Notes: a model not told the origin generated them from the sequence alone. Counted from the stretch's first letter, positions 37,713-52,232 are shown. The stretch: 64,000 bases of DNA from Aldehydirespirator sp965219165 (GCA_965219165.1 CBDCMW010000002.1:2046001-2110000); one strand, 5' to 3'. Numbers and translations: made by a program.

Positions 37713-39338
37713 TCATCCGGGTAGCGCCATGAACTCGCGCCTGCCACCGGCGGAGTTGCTGAGCGATCCGTCGGCGATCAAGACGAGGCTGTCGACATCC
37801 TCGGCGCGGACCTCCCAGCACACGTGTCCCCGTTGAGACTCGCCAGTGGACACCTTCACGAAGTGATGAAATTCATCGGGCGTTTCGCCGCAGACCCCGC
37901 TGTAGTAGGCAATGGACAAATCACCGACCAGCTTGAACCTCACACCCGCCCACAGGTCGGCGTAGATGCCCCTGTATGTAACGGCAACCTCGGCCATATA
38001 GAACTGGTGGCCCTCCGCTGGCGGGTCGTTCGATTGGCTCTCCGCGAGCACCGCGCCGGTGGCATCCGGAGTCGCCGACAAGACGGTCACGTCCCAGTCG
38101 CCCACCGCAACCGTCTCACCGGCGGGAGTCGGGTTGCCCCGCGTGCCGACATCGCCGTCGTCGATAGCGATGGGCCGGGCCGGCGGAGGCTCGAAGGTGA
38201 GACCGACTGGCGGCAACGCCATGAACAGGCGCTCTCGGAACATGCGCTCCCGGTCGAATGGAGACGGATTGTCGACCATGAAGACGAGGCTGTGGGCATC
38301 TTCGGAGCGGATCTCCCAACACAGGTTCAATCGCAGAGACCCGCCTGGAAACACCTCGACATACGGCTTGTCTCCATCGGGCACGACTCCGCAATAGTGG
38401 TTTGTGATGTCGTAGGCAACGGCCGAGTCACCAACGGCCAATAGTCCCAATCCTGCCGCCAATTGCTCAGACCACCGCCCCTGATAGGTGGCGGCGACCT
38501 CAGCCATATAGAACTGGTGGCCCTCCGCTGGCGGGTCGTTCGACTGGCTCGCCGCGAGCACCGCTTCCGTAGCATCCGGCGTTGTCGACAACACCGTGAT
38601 GTCCCAGTCCCCCACCCGGACAGTCTCACCGGCGGGCGTCGGGGTGCCCCGCGTGCCAACATCGCCGTCCTCAATAGCGAGGAGGGGCGTCGGCGGAGGC
38701 TCGAATGCGATGCCGACGGGTGGCAACGCCATGTACGCACGCTCCTCGTCCAAGCCGCTCAAGCTGTCGACGATCAACACCAGGCTGTCGACATCCTCGG
38801 CGCGGACCTGCCAACACTGGTTTCCTCGCAGAGACCCGCCCGGAAACACCTCGACAAAACGGTCGAGTTCCTCGGGCACCAACCCACAATAGATATCAGT
38901 GATGTCGTAGGAGCGGTAGAGGTCGTAGGCGACAGCGGACTCCCCAACAGCAGAGAGTCCCAAGTTCCGCAACAACGACTCCGATTCTCCTCCCTGATAT
39001 GTGACCGCAAGCTCGACGAGATAGAACTGGCGACTCTCGACGGGCAGCTTATTGTCCGGGCTCGCCGCGAGCAGCGCGTCTGTGGCGTCCGGCGTCGCCG
39101 ACAACACCGTGATGTCCCAGTCTCCCACTCGGACGGTCTCGCCAGCTGGAATCGGAGCGCCCATCGCGCTCCGCCGAGCGTCCGCCTCTGCACGGCGCTG
39201 TGCGCTTGAGTCGTCGGCCTCCGTCTCGTCAGCTTCCTCGACGCGCTCGATGTTGATGTCAAGATCGCCACACGCCCATGCCACCACGCTCAAGCCTGAG
39301 ACGAGCATCAGCCGGCGCAGTCTCTCGGCAAGGCCCAT
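37713..39338 (-). CDS. Lipoprotein with three DUF4352-like repeats
   Basis: A 541-residue protein with signal peptide MGLAERLRRLMLVSGLSVVA and lipobox VAWAC, so it is anchored to the membrane through Cys23. Three consecutive modules of about 160 residues (about 60-215, 230-385, 395-541) each read PAGETV-VGDWDITVLSATPD, then QFYM-EVAVTYQG, GDSAVAYD, a Cys, VEVFPGGS, CWEVRAEDVDSLVLI and FMALP. This matches the immunoglobulin-like fold of DUF4352. The paired Cys in each module suggest disulfides. No enzyme motif is present. It is a monocistronic extracytoplasmic protein of unknown role, perhaps a ligand-binding or matrix-binding surface protein. The third module has lost the VAYD motif (SIAYYSGVC). 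Confidence 0.75.
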   Translation of the reverse strand: MGLAERLRRLMLVSGLSVVAWACGDLDINIERVEEADETEADDSSAQRRAEADARRSAMGAPIPAGETVRVGDWDITVLSATPDATDALLAASPDNKLPVESRQFYLVELAVTYQGGESESLLRNLGLSAVGESAVAYDLYRSYDITDIYCGLVPEELDRFVEVFPGGSLRGNQCWQVRAEDVDSLVLIVDSLSGLDEERAYMALPPVGIAFEPPPTPLLAIEDGDVGTRGTPTPAGETVRVGDWDITVLSTTPDATEAVLAASQSNDPPAEGHQFYMAEVAATYQGRWSEQLAAGLGLLAVGDSAVAYDITNHYCGVVPDGDKPYVEVFPGGSLRLNLCWEIRSEDAHSLVFMVDNPSPFDRERMFRERLFMALPPVGLTFEPPPARPIAIDDGDVGTRGNPTPAGETVAVGDWDVTVLSATPDATGAVLAESQSNDPPAEGHQFYMAEVAVTYRGIYADLWAGVRFKLVGDLSIAYYSGVCGETPDEFHHFVKVSTGESQRGHVCWEVRAEDVDSLVLIADGSLSNSAGGRREFMALPG

Positions 39339-39568
39339 CGGCTGCTCCTCCCGGCGCGGAGCGTCCCTGAATGGGAGGCTAGCTGACGGCTCGACACCGG
39401 TCCGTGTGGATTACGACGAGGGCGTCGTACCGCCCACGGATCAGGCCAGCGGGGGCTCGGCTGCCTCTTGCTCTGCGCGTGCGGGCCCGACGGAGATAGC
39501 TGCAGCTTCGACATCGAAGCGTCCTGGGAGCATGCTCGGCCGAAGCATTGGCCGGTAGCTTCTAGTCC

Positions 39569-40252
39569 GTGGCAGACGTGCAAGCGCCGGAAGGGCCCGC
39601 GGACGAGTCGGGGATCGGGCTCAAGGAGGCGTACGCGGTCCAGGGGCCCGACGACAACCGGGTCCTGTACGCCAAGTGGGCCGACACCTACGAGCAATTC
39701 CTCGACAAGAACCGCTACATCTACGACCGAGAGGTGGCCGAGATCTTCAACGAGCGGTCGTCGGCGCACACCGAGGCGGTGCTGGATGTGGGATGCGGCA
39801 CCGGCCGCCTGGGGGCAGAGCTGTTCCGGCTCGGCGTCTCGCCCATCGACGGCATCGACATCTCGCCGGAGATGCTGGCCAAGGCGCGCAGCAAGTCGGG
39901 GCCCGACGGCACACCGGTGTACCGCAGCCTCATCGAGGCCGACCTCACCGCCCCCCTGAAGCTGGCAACCGACAGCTATTCGGGCATCGTCAGCTCCGGC
40001 GCGTTCACACACGGACATCTCGGGCCGGATGTGATGTCGGAACTGCTGCGCGCAACCAGGCCCGCCTCAGTGTGCGTGATCGGCGTCAACTCGTCCGTCT
40101 TCGAGCCGAACGGCTTCAAGGATCGGTTCGAGCGCTACTCGGCGGAGGGCGTCATCGGCGGACTGGAGGTGATGCTGCGTCAGGTGTACGAGGGCGCCGA
40201 CGGCAGCGAGCCGAACCACATGGCGCACATCGCCGTGTTCACCGTCTCCTGA
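39569..40252 (+). CDS. Class I SAM-dependent methyltransferase
   Basis: GTG 39569 starts a 227-residue protein. The AdoMet site is AVLDVGCGTGRLGAELFRLG (about residues 70-89), with the acidic motif II GIDISPEMLAKAR and a motif IV-like IVSSGAFTHGHLG. Upstream KWADTYEQFLDKNRY resembles small-molecule methyltransferases of the WBSCR27-like group, but the substrate is not evident. There is no DNA- or RNA-binding domain. It is convergent with secG and appears monocistronic. Confidence 0.85.
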   Translation: MADVQAPEGPADESGIGLKEAYAVQGPDDNRVLYAKWADTYEQFLDKNRYIYDREVAEIFNERSSAHTEAVLDVGCGTGRLGAELFRLGVSPIDGIDISPEMLAKARSKSGPDGTPVYRSLIEADLTAPLKLATDSYSGIVSSGAFTHGHLGPDVMSELLRATRPASVCVIGVNSSVFEPNGFKDRFERYSAEGVIGGLEVMLRQVYEGADGSEPNHMAHIAVFTVS

Positions 40253-40311
40253 CCCGCCGAAGCGAGCCGCCGGTGACGAGCCGCCGGCGATCCCGCGCCG
40301 CGGCCGGCCGC

Positions 40312-40536
40312 TCAGATGACCAGGGCGAAGGAAACCGACGCGAAGGTGAAGACCAGCGCGGCGACGATGGTGATCCGGTCGAGATTGCGCTCCACCACTG
40401 TGGACCCCGCCGCCTGAGCGCCGAGCCCGCCGCCGAACATGTCCGACAGGCCCCCGCCCTTGCCGCTGTGCAGCAGCACCAAGAACAACAGAAGCAGCGC
40501 TGAGAGCACATGCAGAGGGGCGATGAACCAGATCAC
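40312..40536 (-). CDS. secG: Preprotein translocase subunit SecG
   Basis: I start at GTG 40536 (MIWFIAPLHVLSALLLLFLV), 74 residues; longer frames add an Arg-rich stretch without homology. Two transmembrane helices flank the conserved LLHSGKGGGLSDMFGG loop, and TVVERNLDRITIVAALVFTF follows. SecG assists SecYE in export across the cytoplasmic membrane. It lies 66 bases after tpiA in the common gap-pgk-tpiA-secG order. Confidence 0.92.
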   Translation of the reverse strand: MIWFIAPLHVLSALLLLFLVLLHSGKGGGLSDMFGGGLGAQAAGSTVVERNLDRITIVAALVFTFASVSFALVI

Positions 40537-40602
40537 GGCACCGAGACTACCAGCCCCCCGCCGCCACACCGCCCGCGCGGCCCGTCGCCCGCTCGCTCGC
40601 AC

Positions 40603-41413
<811 letters not shown>

Positions 41414-41424
<11 letters not shown>

Positions 41425-42562
41425 CGGCTCCTCCTCTCAGCGCCGCCAGTCCCGGCAGGTCGCCCTTCTCGATCAGTTCCAGCGAAGCTCCCCCGCCGGT
41501 GGAAACGTGGTCCATGTCGCGGTCCACGCCGAAGCGGCGAGCCGCGGCCGCGCTGTCGCCCCCGCCCACCACGGTGAAGGCTCGGGTCTCGGCCATGGCC
41601 GCGGCCACCGCCCCGGTTCCGCCGCCGAAGCGCGGATCCTCGAACACGCCCATGGGGCCGTTCCACAGCACCGTTCCCGCCTCGTGTATCACATCGCCGA
41701 AGGCGGCCGCGCTGCCCGGCCCGATGTCGACCCCCGTCCACCCGTCCGGCACGTCCGCTCCGACCTGGCGCACCTCCCCGCCCGCGCCGGGATCACCCAG
41801 CACGCCGCCGGGACCCATCGCGGTGAGGTCATAGGGCAGGTGGATCCGGGTGGGGCCGGCGAGCAGCTCCCCGCAGTGCTCCACCATCGAGTCCTCGCAC
41901 CGCGAGGCGCCCACCCGGTGCCCCCGGGCCTTGAGGAACGTGAAGCACATGGCCCCGCCGATCACGAGGGCGTCCACCATCTTCAGCAGCGCGTCGATAA
42001 CTCCGAGCTTGTCCGAGACCTTGGCCCCGCCCAGCACCGCCACGAACGGCCGCCGGGGCGAGTCCCGCAGACCGCCCAGCACCTCGACTTCCCTGGCCAG
42101 CAGCCGGCCCGCGGCCGACGGCAGTCGCTGGGGCGGACCCACGATGGAGGCATGAGCCCGGTGCGACGCTCCGAATGCGTCGTTCACGTAGGCGTCGTGT
42201 CCCGCGGTGAGGCGCTCGACGAAGGCCGGATCGTTAGCGGTCTCGCCCGGATCGAAGCGCAGGTTCTCGAGCAGCTCGACGCCCGGGGCCAACTCCGCCA
42301 GTCGCTGCCGCACCGGATCAACCGAGCAGCGAGGATCGGGGCGGCCCTGCGGGCGGCCGAGATGGGTGCAGGCGGTGACCGCCGCTCCCTGGCGCTGCAG
42401 CCAGCGCAGTGTGGGCAGAGCGGCCCGGATGCGCAGGTCGTCGGCGATCCGGGCGCCGCCTCCGCTGACGGCTGCCTCCAGCGGCACGTTGAAGTCGGCC
42501 CGCACCAGGACTGAGCGGCCCTCCAGCGGGCCTAGGTTCTCCAAGGAGGGCAGTTGGTGCAC
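41414..42562 (-). CDS. pgk: Phosphoglycerate kinase
   Basis: Transfers phosphate from 1,3-bisphosphoglycerate to ADP. Motifs: VLVRADFNVP, TACTHLGRPQG, LLENLRFDPGE, YVNDAFGASHRAHASI, AVLGGAKVSDKLGV, LWNGPMGVFE and the nucleotide loop VVGGGDSAAAARRFG, GGGASLE. I start at GTG 42562, because an ATG at 42628 lies inside a perfect inverted repeat and would add 22 residues with no homology; the exact start remains uncertain. With GTG the protein has 382 residues, close to the family norm. Confidence 0.93.
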
Positions 42563-42606
42563 GGCCCGCCTGCTCAGCTGTCGGCCGAAAGGGCGGAAGC
42601 CCGCCG

Positions 42607-42653
42607 AAATTGACGTAGTTTTCCCCACATATTGTGGACAACTACGTCAATTT
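42607..42653. repeat. Perfect 14-bp inverted repeat between gap and pgk
   Basis: Arms aaattgacgtagtt (42607-42620) and aactacgtcaattt (42640-42653) are perfect complements, and a second nested pair ccaca/tgtgg (42625-42629, 42633-42637) lies in the loop. It is AT-rich in a GC-rich operon and has no T-run. An operator or an mRNA structure between gap and pgk is possible; a terminator is less likely. Confidence 0.85.
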
Positions 42654-42692
42654 GCCAGCGGAGCGGGCGAGAGTCGGCCATCTAGCGTCATC

Positions 42693-43703
<1,011 letters not shown>

Positions 43704-43846
43704 TGCGCAGAGGCTAGGCCGAGCCGGGCGATCACCGGGGGGATGTCCGAGCGCGGTCCGCCGGGCCCGAACAGGCGCTGACCGAACTTCTGTCAGTCAT
43801 GCACCGTAGAGGTGGCAAAGTCGCCTGAAGTTGGTGAGACGGGCGC

Positions 43847-44695
43847 CTACTTGTCGATGTCGCGGTGCACGACCGCGGGCTCGTGACCCATGGCGGCCAG
43901 CACTCCCGCGAAGTGCTCGGTCACCGCCACCGCGCGATGCCGGCCGCCGGTGCAGCCGAATGCCATCGTGAGGTACGACTTGCCCTCGGCCACGTACTGG
44001 GGCACCAGCAGCGCCAGCAACGACTCCATGCGCTGGAGGAACTCCCCCGTCACCGGCTGCGACATCACATAGTCGGCCACCTTGGCGTCGAGTCCGCTCA
44101 GGGGCCGCAGCTCGTCCACGTAGTGCGGGTTGGGCAGGAACCGGCAGTCGATGACGATGTCGACGTCGAGGGGGATGCCGTTGGTGTACCCGAAGGACAT
44201 CACCGTGACCCGCATGGTCTGGCCCTCGCCCACACCGAACAGCTCAGCCATGCGGTCGCGCAGCTGGTGGATGTTGAGTTCGGAGGTGTCGATGACCACA
44301 TCGGCGGTGGCCCGCACCGGCTCCAGTGCCGACCTCTCGGCCTCGATTGCCTCGGCCAGCGCGGACGACTCCGAGAACGGGTGGCGGCGCCGTGTGGACT
44401 CGTACCGGCGGACCAGCACGTCGGTGGAGGCGTCGAGGAAAAGGATCCGCAGCCCCGCAATGCCGGTCCTCAGGCCGTCGATCATTCCGACGATCTCGTC
44501 GTGGTACCGGCCGGTGCCCACCACCAATGCGAGACGGTCGATGCCGGCGCCGGGTGTTCCCGTCAGCTCGGCCACCTTGGGTATGAGTGACGGCGGCAGG
44601 TTGTCCATCACGAACCAGCCGAGGTCCTCGAGGTTGTTGGCGGCGTGGCTGCGGCCCGCTCCCGACATTCCCGCGATGACAACGAAGGCACTCAC
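43847..44695 (-). CDS. rapZ: RapZ-family nucleotide-binding protein
   Basis: A 282-residue protein with the P-loop GMSGAGRSHAANNLEDLGWF and VMDNLPPSLI; Arg in place of the usual Lys is normal for actinobacterial members. The C-terminal domain contains VMSFGYTNGIPLDVDIV, DCRFLPNPHY and FGCTGGRHRAVAV. Family members bind UDP-GlcNAc or nucleotides and, in Escherichia coli, direct decay of GlmZ; the actinobacterial role is less clear. It sits between a decayed oxidoreductase fragment and gap. The usual neighbours yvcK and whiA are absent here. Confidence 0.93.
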   Translation of the reverse strand: MSAFVVIAGMSGAGRSHAANNLEDLGWFVMDNLPPSLIPKVAELTGTPGAGIDRLALVVGTGRYHDEIVGMIDGLRTGIAGLRILFLDASTDVLVRRYESTRRRHPFSESSALAEAIEAERSALEPVRATADVVIDTSELNIHQLRDRMAELFGVGEGQTMRVTVMSFGYTNGIPLDVDIVIDCRFLPNPHYVDELRPLSGLDAKVADYVMSQPVTGEFLQRMESLLALLVPQYVAEGKSYLTMAFGCTGGRHRAVAVTEHFAGVLAAMGHEPAVVHRDIDK

Positions 44696-44696
44696 T

Positions 44697-44918
44697 TCAC
44701 AGCCATGCTAGTTGCGCAGGGTAGTTGCGGCCCGGGGCCCAGATGATGGCTGTCTCCACGAACGGCTCTCCCCGGGCTGTGCGCTCGTATCCCAACTCGG
44801 ACAGGTCGAGCGTGCGGTACTCGCCGTAGGCGATCAGCTCGGACACGGCCCGCCCCGTCGCCGGCGACTGCTGCATGCCGCGGCCCGAGAAGCCGTTCAC
44901 GAACAGCAGGTTCGACAC
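44697..44918 (-). pseudogene. FAD-dependent oxidoreductase C-terminal fragment
   Basis: The frame NLLFVNGFSGRGMQQSPATG, then RAVSELIAYGEYRTLDLS, matches the last part of a DAO-type FAD-dependent oxidoreductase, where the GFSGRGMQQSP loop closes the flavin site. About 300 N-terminal residues are missing, and the frame has no credible start. It is squeezed into the 250 bases between uvrC and rapZ, where other genes would be expected. Confidence 0.65.
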
Positions 44919-44954
44919 TTCGGGATGGGGCCCTTGGCGCGACTCCCGACGCGC

Positions 44955-46804
44955 TCAGCCGCGTCCGTGCAGGGCGGCGTGGACGTTGTCGGCCACGGCG
45001 TCGGGCAGCCACCGCAAGGCCCTGAGCTCGTGCAGCTCCGCCCGCTGGACGGCCCTCACGCCCCCGAGTTCCTTGGTCAGACGAGTCTTGCGGGCCGGTC
45101 CCAGGCCGGCAATGCCGTCGAGGGCCGAGCTGGTCATGCGCTTGCCGCGCAGACTGCGGTGGTACGACAGCGCGAAGCGGTGGCTCTCGTCGCGGATGCG
45201 CTGCAGCATGTACAGGGCCTCCGACTGGCGCGGTATGCGCACCGGCTCGGTCTGGTCGGGCACGAACACCTCCTCGAACTGCTTGGCCAGAGCGGCTGCG
45301 GGGATCTCAGCGTCCAGGCCCAACTCCCGCAGCACTCCTACCGCCACGCCCAACTGGCCACGCCCGCCGTCCACCAGCAGCAGCTGCGGGGGGTACGAGA
45401 ACCGGCCGTCGCGCTCGGTCACGGGCCGGGCCCGCTGCTCCAGATAGCCGGTCAGGCGCCGGGTGAGCACCTCGTGCATGGCCGCGAAGTCGTCGTTGCC
45501 TCCGACGGTGCGGATCTTGAACCGCCGGTAGTCGGCCTTCTTGGGCAGGCCGTCCTCCAGCACCACCATCGATCCCACGTAGTCCTGCCCGGACAGGTGG
45601 CTCATGTCGTAGCACTCGATCCTCAGCGGCGCCTCGGCCAGCTGCAGGTGCTGCTGCAGCTCGCTGAGCGCCCTGGCCCGGCTGTTGTGGTCGGTGCTGC
45701 GCTTGAGCCGGTGCCGGGCGAAGGACTCCTCGGCGTTGCGGGTCACGGTGGCGTGCAGGGCCCGCTTGGCGCCCCGCTGGGGCACCCGTACCTGCACCCG
45801 CGAGCCGCGCATCTCGCTCAGCCACTCGGTGTAGAGGCCGGGCTCCGCGGGCATGTCGGGCACCAGCACGAGCTTGGGCCAGCCCAGCGGGTTGTCGTCG
45901 AAGTACAGGCGCTCCAGCGCTCGGCTCACCAGCTCGGCCCGGTCGAGGTCCTCGGCCTTGTCCACCACGAAGCCCCGCCGTCCCATGACCCGGCCGCGGC
46001 GCACGAAGAACACCTGCACCGCGGCCTCCAGGGCGTCGTCCACCAGCCCGATCACGTCGAAGTCCTCGTTGCGCGACCCCACCATCTGCTGGGTCTCCAC
46101 CGCCTTGCGCACCGCGGTCAGGCGATCCCGCAGCCGGGCCGCCCGCTCGAAGTCCAGCTCGTCGGCCGAGGCCGCCATCTCCGCCTCGAGCCGGTCCACC
46201 ACCGCGTCGCTGTCGCCCTCCAGGAAGCGCAGCAGCTCGGCCACCATCTCGTCGTAGTCGCCGGTCGACACCTCGCCCACGCACGGACCGGAGCACTTCT
46301 CTATGTGGTACAGCAGGCACGGCTTGCCCAGCCGCTCGTGGCGGTTGAACTTGTTGTCGGTGCAGGTGCGGATGGGGAACGTGCGCAGCAGCAGGTCCAG
46401 GGTCTCGCGGATGGCGTAGGCGTGGCCGTAGGGGCCGAAGTAGCGGTTGCCCTTGCGGCGCCGACCCCGCATCACCATGGCTCGGGGCCACTCGTCGAGC
46501 GTGGTCAGGCACAGGAACGGGTACGACTTGTCGTCGGTGTAGCGGACGTTGAACCGGGGCCGGTGGCGCTGGATCAGTGAGAACTCGAGCATCAGCGCCT
46601 CGACCTCGTTGGCCACCTGGATCCATTCCACCGAGGCGGCCGCGTCGACCATCTGTCGGGTTCGCAGCGGCAGGTGCGACCCGAAGTAGTTGGACAGCCG
46701 GGAGCGCAGACTCTTGGCCTTGCCCACGTAGATGACCCTGCCCTCGGCGTCGAGGAACTGGTACGACCCGGGCGCGTCCGGGATCGATCCCGCCGGCGGC
46801 CGTG

Positions 46805-46811
<7 letters not shown>
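44955..46811 (-). CDS. uvrC: Excinuclease ABC subunit C
   Basis: A 618-residue UvrC, the nuclease that makes both incisions in nucleotide excision repair. Domains: GIY-YIG nuclease (GSYQFLDAEGRVIYVGKAKS, about 12-90), a four-Cys-like region (CTDNKFNRH, CLLYHIEKCSGPCVG), a UVR motif near 205-240, an RNase H-like C-terminal nuclease (RIECYDMSHLSGQDYVGSMV, LLLVDGGRGQLGVA) and helix-hairpin-helix repeats (ALDGIAGLGPARKTRLTKEL). GTG 46811 overlaps the uvrA stop by 7 bases (GTGCTGA), so uvrA and uvrC are coupled. Confidence 0.97.
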
Positions 46812-49693
<2,882 letters not shown>

Positions 49694-49727
49694 GTTCAGA
49701 CTCTATCCGCTGGCGCTCTCCACATGG

Positions 49728-49741
49728 CGAACATGTGTTTG
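49728..49741. promoter_or_regulatory. Probable LexA (SOS) box upstream of uvrA
   Basis: The sequence cgaacatgtgtttg is one base from the palindromic actinobacterial SOS box CGAAC-N4-GTTCG. It lies 35 bases before the uvrA start. On the minus strand it overlaps a plausible promoter spacer (TTGTAG, 17 bases, TGTGGA). The beta-propeller gene on the far side points away from it on the same strand, so uvrA is the likely target. Confidence 0.7.
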
Positions 49742-49782
49742 CTACAATGGTGGAGCCTGTTGCCCTGCCTCTGTCAGGGCTC

Positions 49783-52056
49783 TCACTCGTCTGCCAAGGG
49801 GAACCACACTGGCCCCAAGTCGTCGTCGTTGTTGAAGGTCAGCTGGGTCTGGTTGGAGCCGTCGGCGTCCATGACGAAGATCTCCCAGTCCCCGTCGCGA
49901 TCGCTGATGAAGGCGATCTGAGAACCGTCCGGTGACCATGCCGGGCTTGCGCCGTCCTCGGAGAGAAGCCGGTGATTGGTGCCGTTTGCGTCCATCACGA
50001 AGATCTCAAAGATGTCGTAGTCTTCACCCCGGCTGCCGTCGTAGAGGATCTGCGTGCCGTCGGGCGACCATCTGGGGCAGCCGTCGTAGTGCGGATTGTC
50101 CGTGAGTTGGACCTTGTTGCTCCCGTCGGCGTCCATGGTCCAGATCTCGGGATCGTCGACCCAAGCGTCGAGAGCGTTCACGTAGGCGATGCGTGTCCCA
50201 TCCGGGGACCATCGGGGACACCGCTCAGAGGTGTAGGTGACTTCGTCGTAGTGTTCGAGGACATCCGCATCGTCAGGCGCAAAGCTCACCAGTCCGGTGC
50301 CGTCGGCATTGATGATGGCGAGGTATTCCTTGGTCTGGTTGGCATTGCCGAGGTTGAAGACGATGCGGGTGCCGTCTGGAGACCAGTGAAAGTCTCGCCG
50401 CTCGCTCGAGTCCTCCGTGAGTCTCGTCTGGTTTGCTCCGTCGGCGTCCATCACATAGGTGGACGCCCTGTTGTGTCGGCCCCGGTTGTAGGCGATGCGA
50501 GTAGCGTCGGGCGACCACGCCGGCTGGATGTAGGGGCCGGACTCGGGATCTGAGAGCTGTCGGGCGCCCGAGCCGTCGGCGTTGGCCACCATGATCTTGC
50601 CCGTGCTGCTGTAGGCGATGCGGGTTCCGTCGGGTGACCAGGCGGGATCGATGCCGCTGTCTGCCAGCAGACGCAGGTCCGAGCCGTCCGCGTTCACGAT
50701 GAAGAGGTCGTAGCCCAAGTCAGGGCCTTGCCTCACCTCGTAGCGGGTGTAGGCGATGCCGGAGCCGTCCGGAGACCAGACCGGGTCGAGGACGTTCTCG
50801 GCCACCAGCCGGCTCCCAACTCCGTCGGCGTTCATGACGTGTATCTCTCTGCCACCCCAGTCGGTGTAGAGAATGCGAGTTCCGTCGGGCGACCACACCG
50901 GACGGAACTTGTCACCGCCGCGATCCGTGAGCTGGACCAGGTTCTCGCCGTCTGCGCCAATCACATAGATCTCGTAGGTCTCCTCTGGCGGGATGCCTTC
51001 CTCAAGTCGAGTGGTTGACTCTGTGAGAGCGGCTCCGCCGCTCGCGCCGGCGACGTCTTCAGCGCTAGAGGTCGGATGTTGGTCGCTGCTGAATGCGATG
51101 AGGGCACCATCGGGGGACCAGTTCGGATCGGTGCCCTCAACGAGCTTCTTGGAGTCGGATCCGTCGGGTTCAGCCACATGGATGGTGCGGGAGTACGGAC
51201 CGTCGTAGGCGATGCGGGTGCCGTCGGGCGACCACACGGGATCGCTGCCGTCGTCGGTGAGCTTGACGGGGTCGTCGCCATAGGAGCCGACGACGATGAT
51301 CTCGAGTTCGTCGTCGCTGTGGTCGGGGTCGCGGTCCCGCGTGTAGGCGATGCGGGTGCCGTCGGGCGACCAAACCGGTGCAAGCTCCCGATAATCGTCA
51401 TGGGTGACCCGCACAGGATGCGATCCGTCGGCGTCGATGACGAAGATGTCGAAGTCCTGGTCCCAGCTCCCGAAGAACGGGTCCCCGTAGCGGTAGCCAT
51501 AGAAATCATCGTGTGTGGAGCGGACGTAGGCGATGCGGGTTCCGTCGGGTGACCACGCCAGTCGGGACTCCCGGTACTCGTCGTCGGTGATCTGCATCGG
51601 GTTGGATCCGTCGGCGTTGACAACGAAGATGTTGTAGCTGCCCGCCCGATCGCTCACGAACGCCATCCGCGTGCCGTCCGGCGACCAGGCCGGGTCGCCG
51701 TCGTCGGAGTAGTTGTCAGTCAGCAGCCGCTCACGCGCATCGGTCGCGCTCCAAACGACGATCTCGGCGCCGCGGTCCATGTTGCTGATGAAGGCGAGCC
51801 GCGGCTCCAGACTGACAGGGCCGGCGGGTTCTGCCCCGGCCTGGTTGGCATCGCCAGGTCCCTCAGTACTGGTGGCCGGTTCGGTCGGGTCGTCCTCGAA
51901 GGGGGCCGTGCGCGGGGGTTCTGTATCGGAGCCTCCGTCAACCGGAGTCTCGGTCTCTGAGCCTCCGTCGCGGCTGCAGCCGCTCGCTACGAGGCCGGCT
52001 ACCGCAACCAAGGCGATCAAGGCTCGGACCCCGGCGGGCCTGGTCTTCATGGACAT
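49783..52056 (-). CDS. PD40/TolB-like beta-propeller lipoprotein
   Basis: A 757-residue protein with signal peptide and lipobox LVASGC (Cys27; MKTRP two codons later is an alternative start). After an acidic linker (ETETPVDGG) come about 14 PD40 blades with the repeating core PAWSPDGTRIAYVS and IFVMNADGSNP-like strands. Such repeats build one or two beta-propellers. TolB itself is periplasmic in Gram-negative bacteria; here a membrane-anchored propeller outside the cytoplasm is expected. No catalytic domain is fused. It may bind protein or polysaccharide. It is separate from uvrA, with 89 bases between. Confidence 0.85.
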   Translation of the reverse strand: MSMKTRPAGVRALIALVAVAGLVASGCSRDGGSETETPVDGGSDTEPPRTAPFEDDPTEPATSTEGPGDANQAGAEPAGPVSLEPRLAFISNMDRGAEIVVWSATDARERLLTDNYSDDGDPAWSPDGTRMAFVSDRAGSYNIFVVNADGSNPMQITDDEYRESRLAWSPDGTRIAYVRSTHDDFYGYRYGDPFFGSWDQDFDIFVIDADGSHPVRVTHDDYRELAPVWSPDGTRIAYTRDRDPDHSDDELEIIVVGSYGDDPVKLTDDGSDPVWSPDGTRIAYDGPYSRTIHVAEPDGSDSKKLVEGTDPNWSPDGALIAFSSDQHPTSSAEDVAGASGGAALTESTTRLEEGIPPEETYEIYVIGADGENLVQLTDRGGDKFRPVWSPDGTRILYTDWGGREIHVMNADGVGSRLVAENVLDPVWSPDGSGIAYTRYEVRQGPDLGYDLFIVNADGSDLRLLADSGIDPAWSPDGTRIAYSSTGKIMVANADGSGARQLSDPESGPYIQPAWSPDATRIAYNRGRHNRASTYVMDADGANQTRLTEDSSERRDFHWSPDGTRIVFNLGNANQTKEYLAIINADGTGLVSFAPDDADVLEHYDEVTYTSERCPRWSPDGTRIAYVNALDAWVDDPEIWTMDADGSNKVQLTDNPHYDGCPRWSPDGTQILYDGSRGEDYDIFEIFVMDANGTNHRLLSEDGASPAWSPDGSQIAFISDRDGDWEIFVMDADGSNQTQLTFNNDDDLGPVWFPLADE

Positions 52057-52232
52057 TGAGACGTGGCCGAGCCTGCTTCAGTTCCCGCTGGGCGAGGACC
52101 GGCCCCGAACAGCGCCTTCCGCCGGCGAGCCGACGGGACCGCGACGCCCAGAATCTGGTCACAGGATGGATCGTCGGTCATTGCAGACCCCGGCACGGAC
52201 CCTAGTGTCCGAGCCGGTCGCCGGACCGGGGA

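Noticed and set aside
42563..42628. ATG 42628 as the pgk start
   Set aside because: It lies within the inverted repeat and adds 22 residues absent from the family; GTG 42562 fits better.
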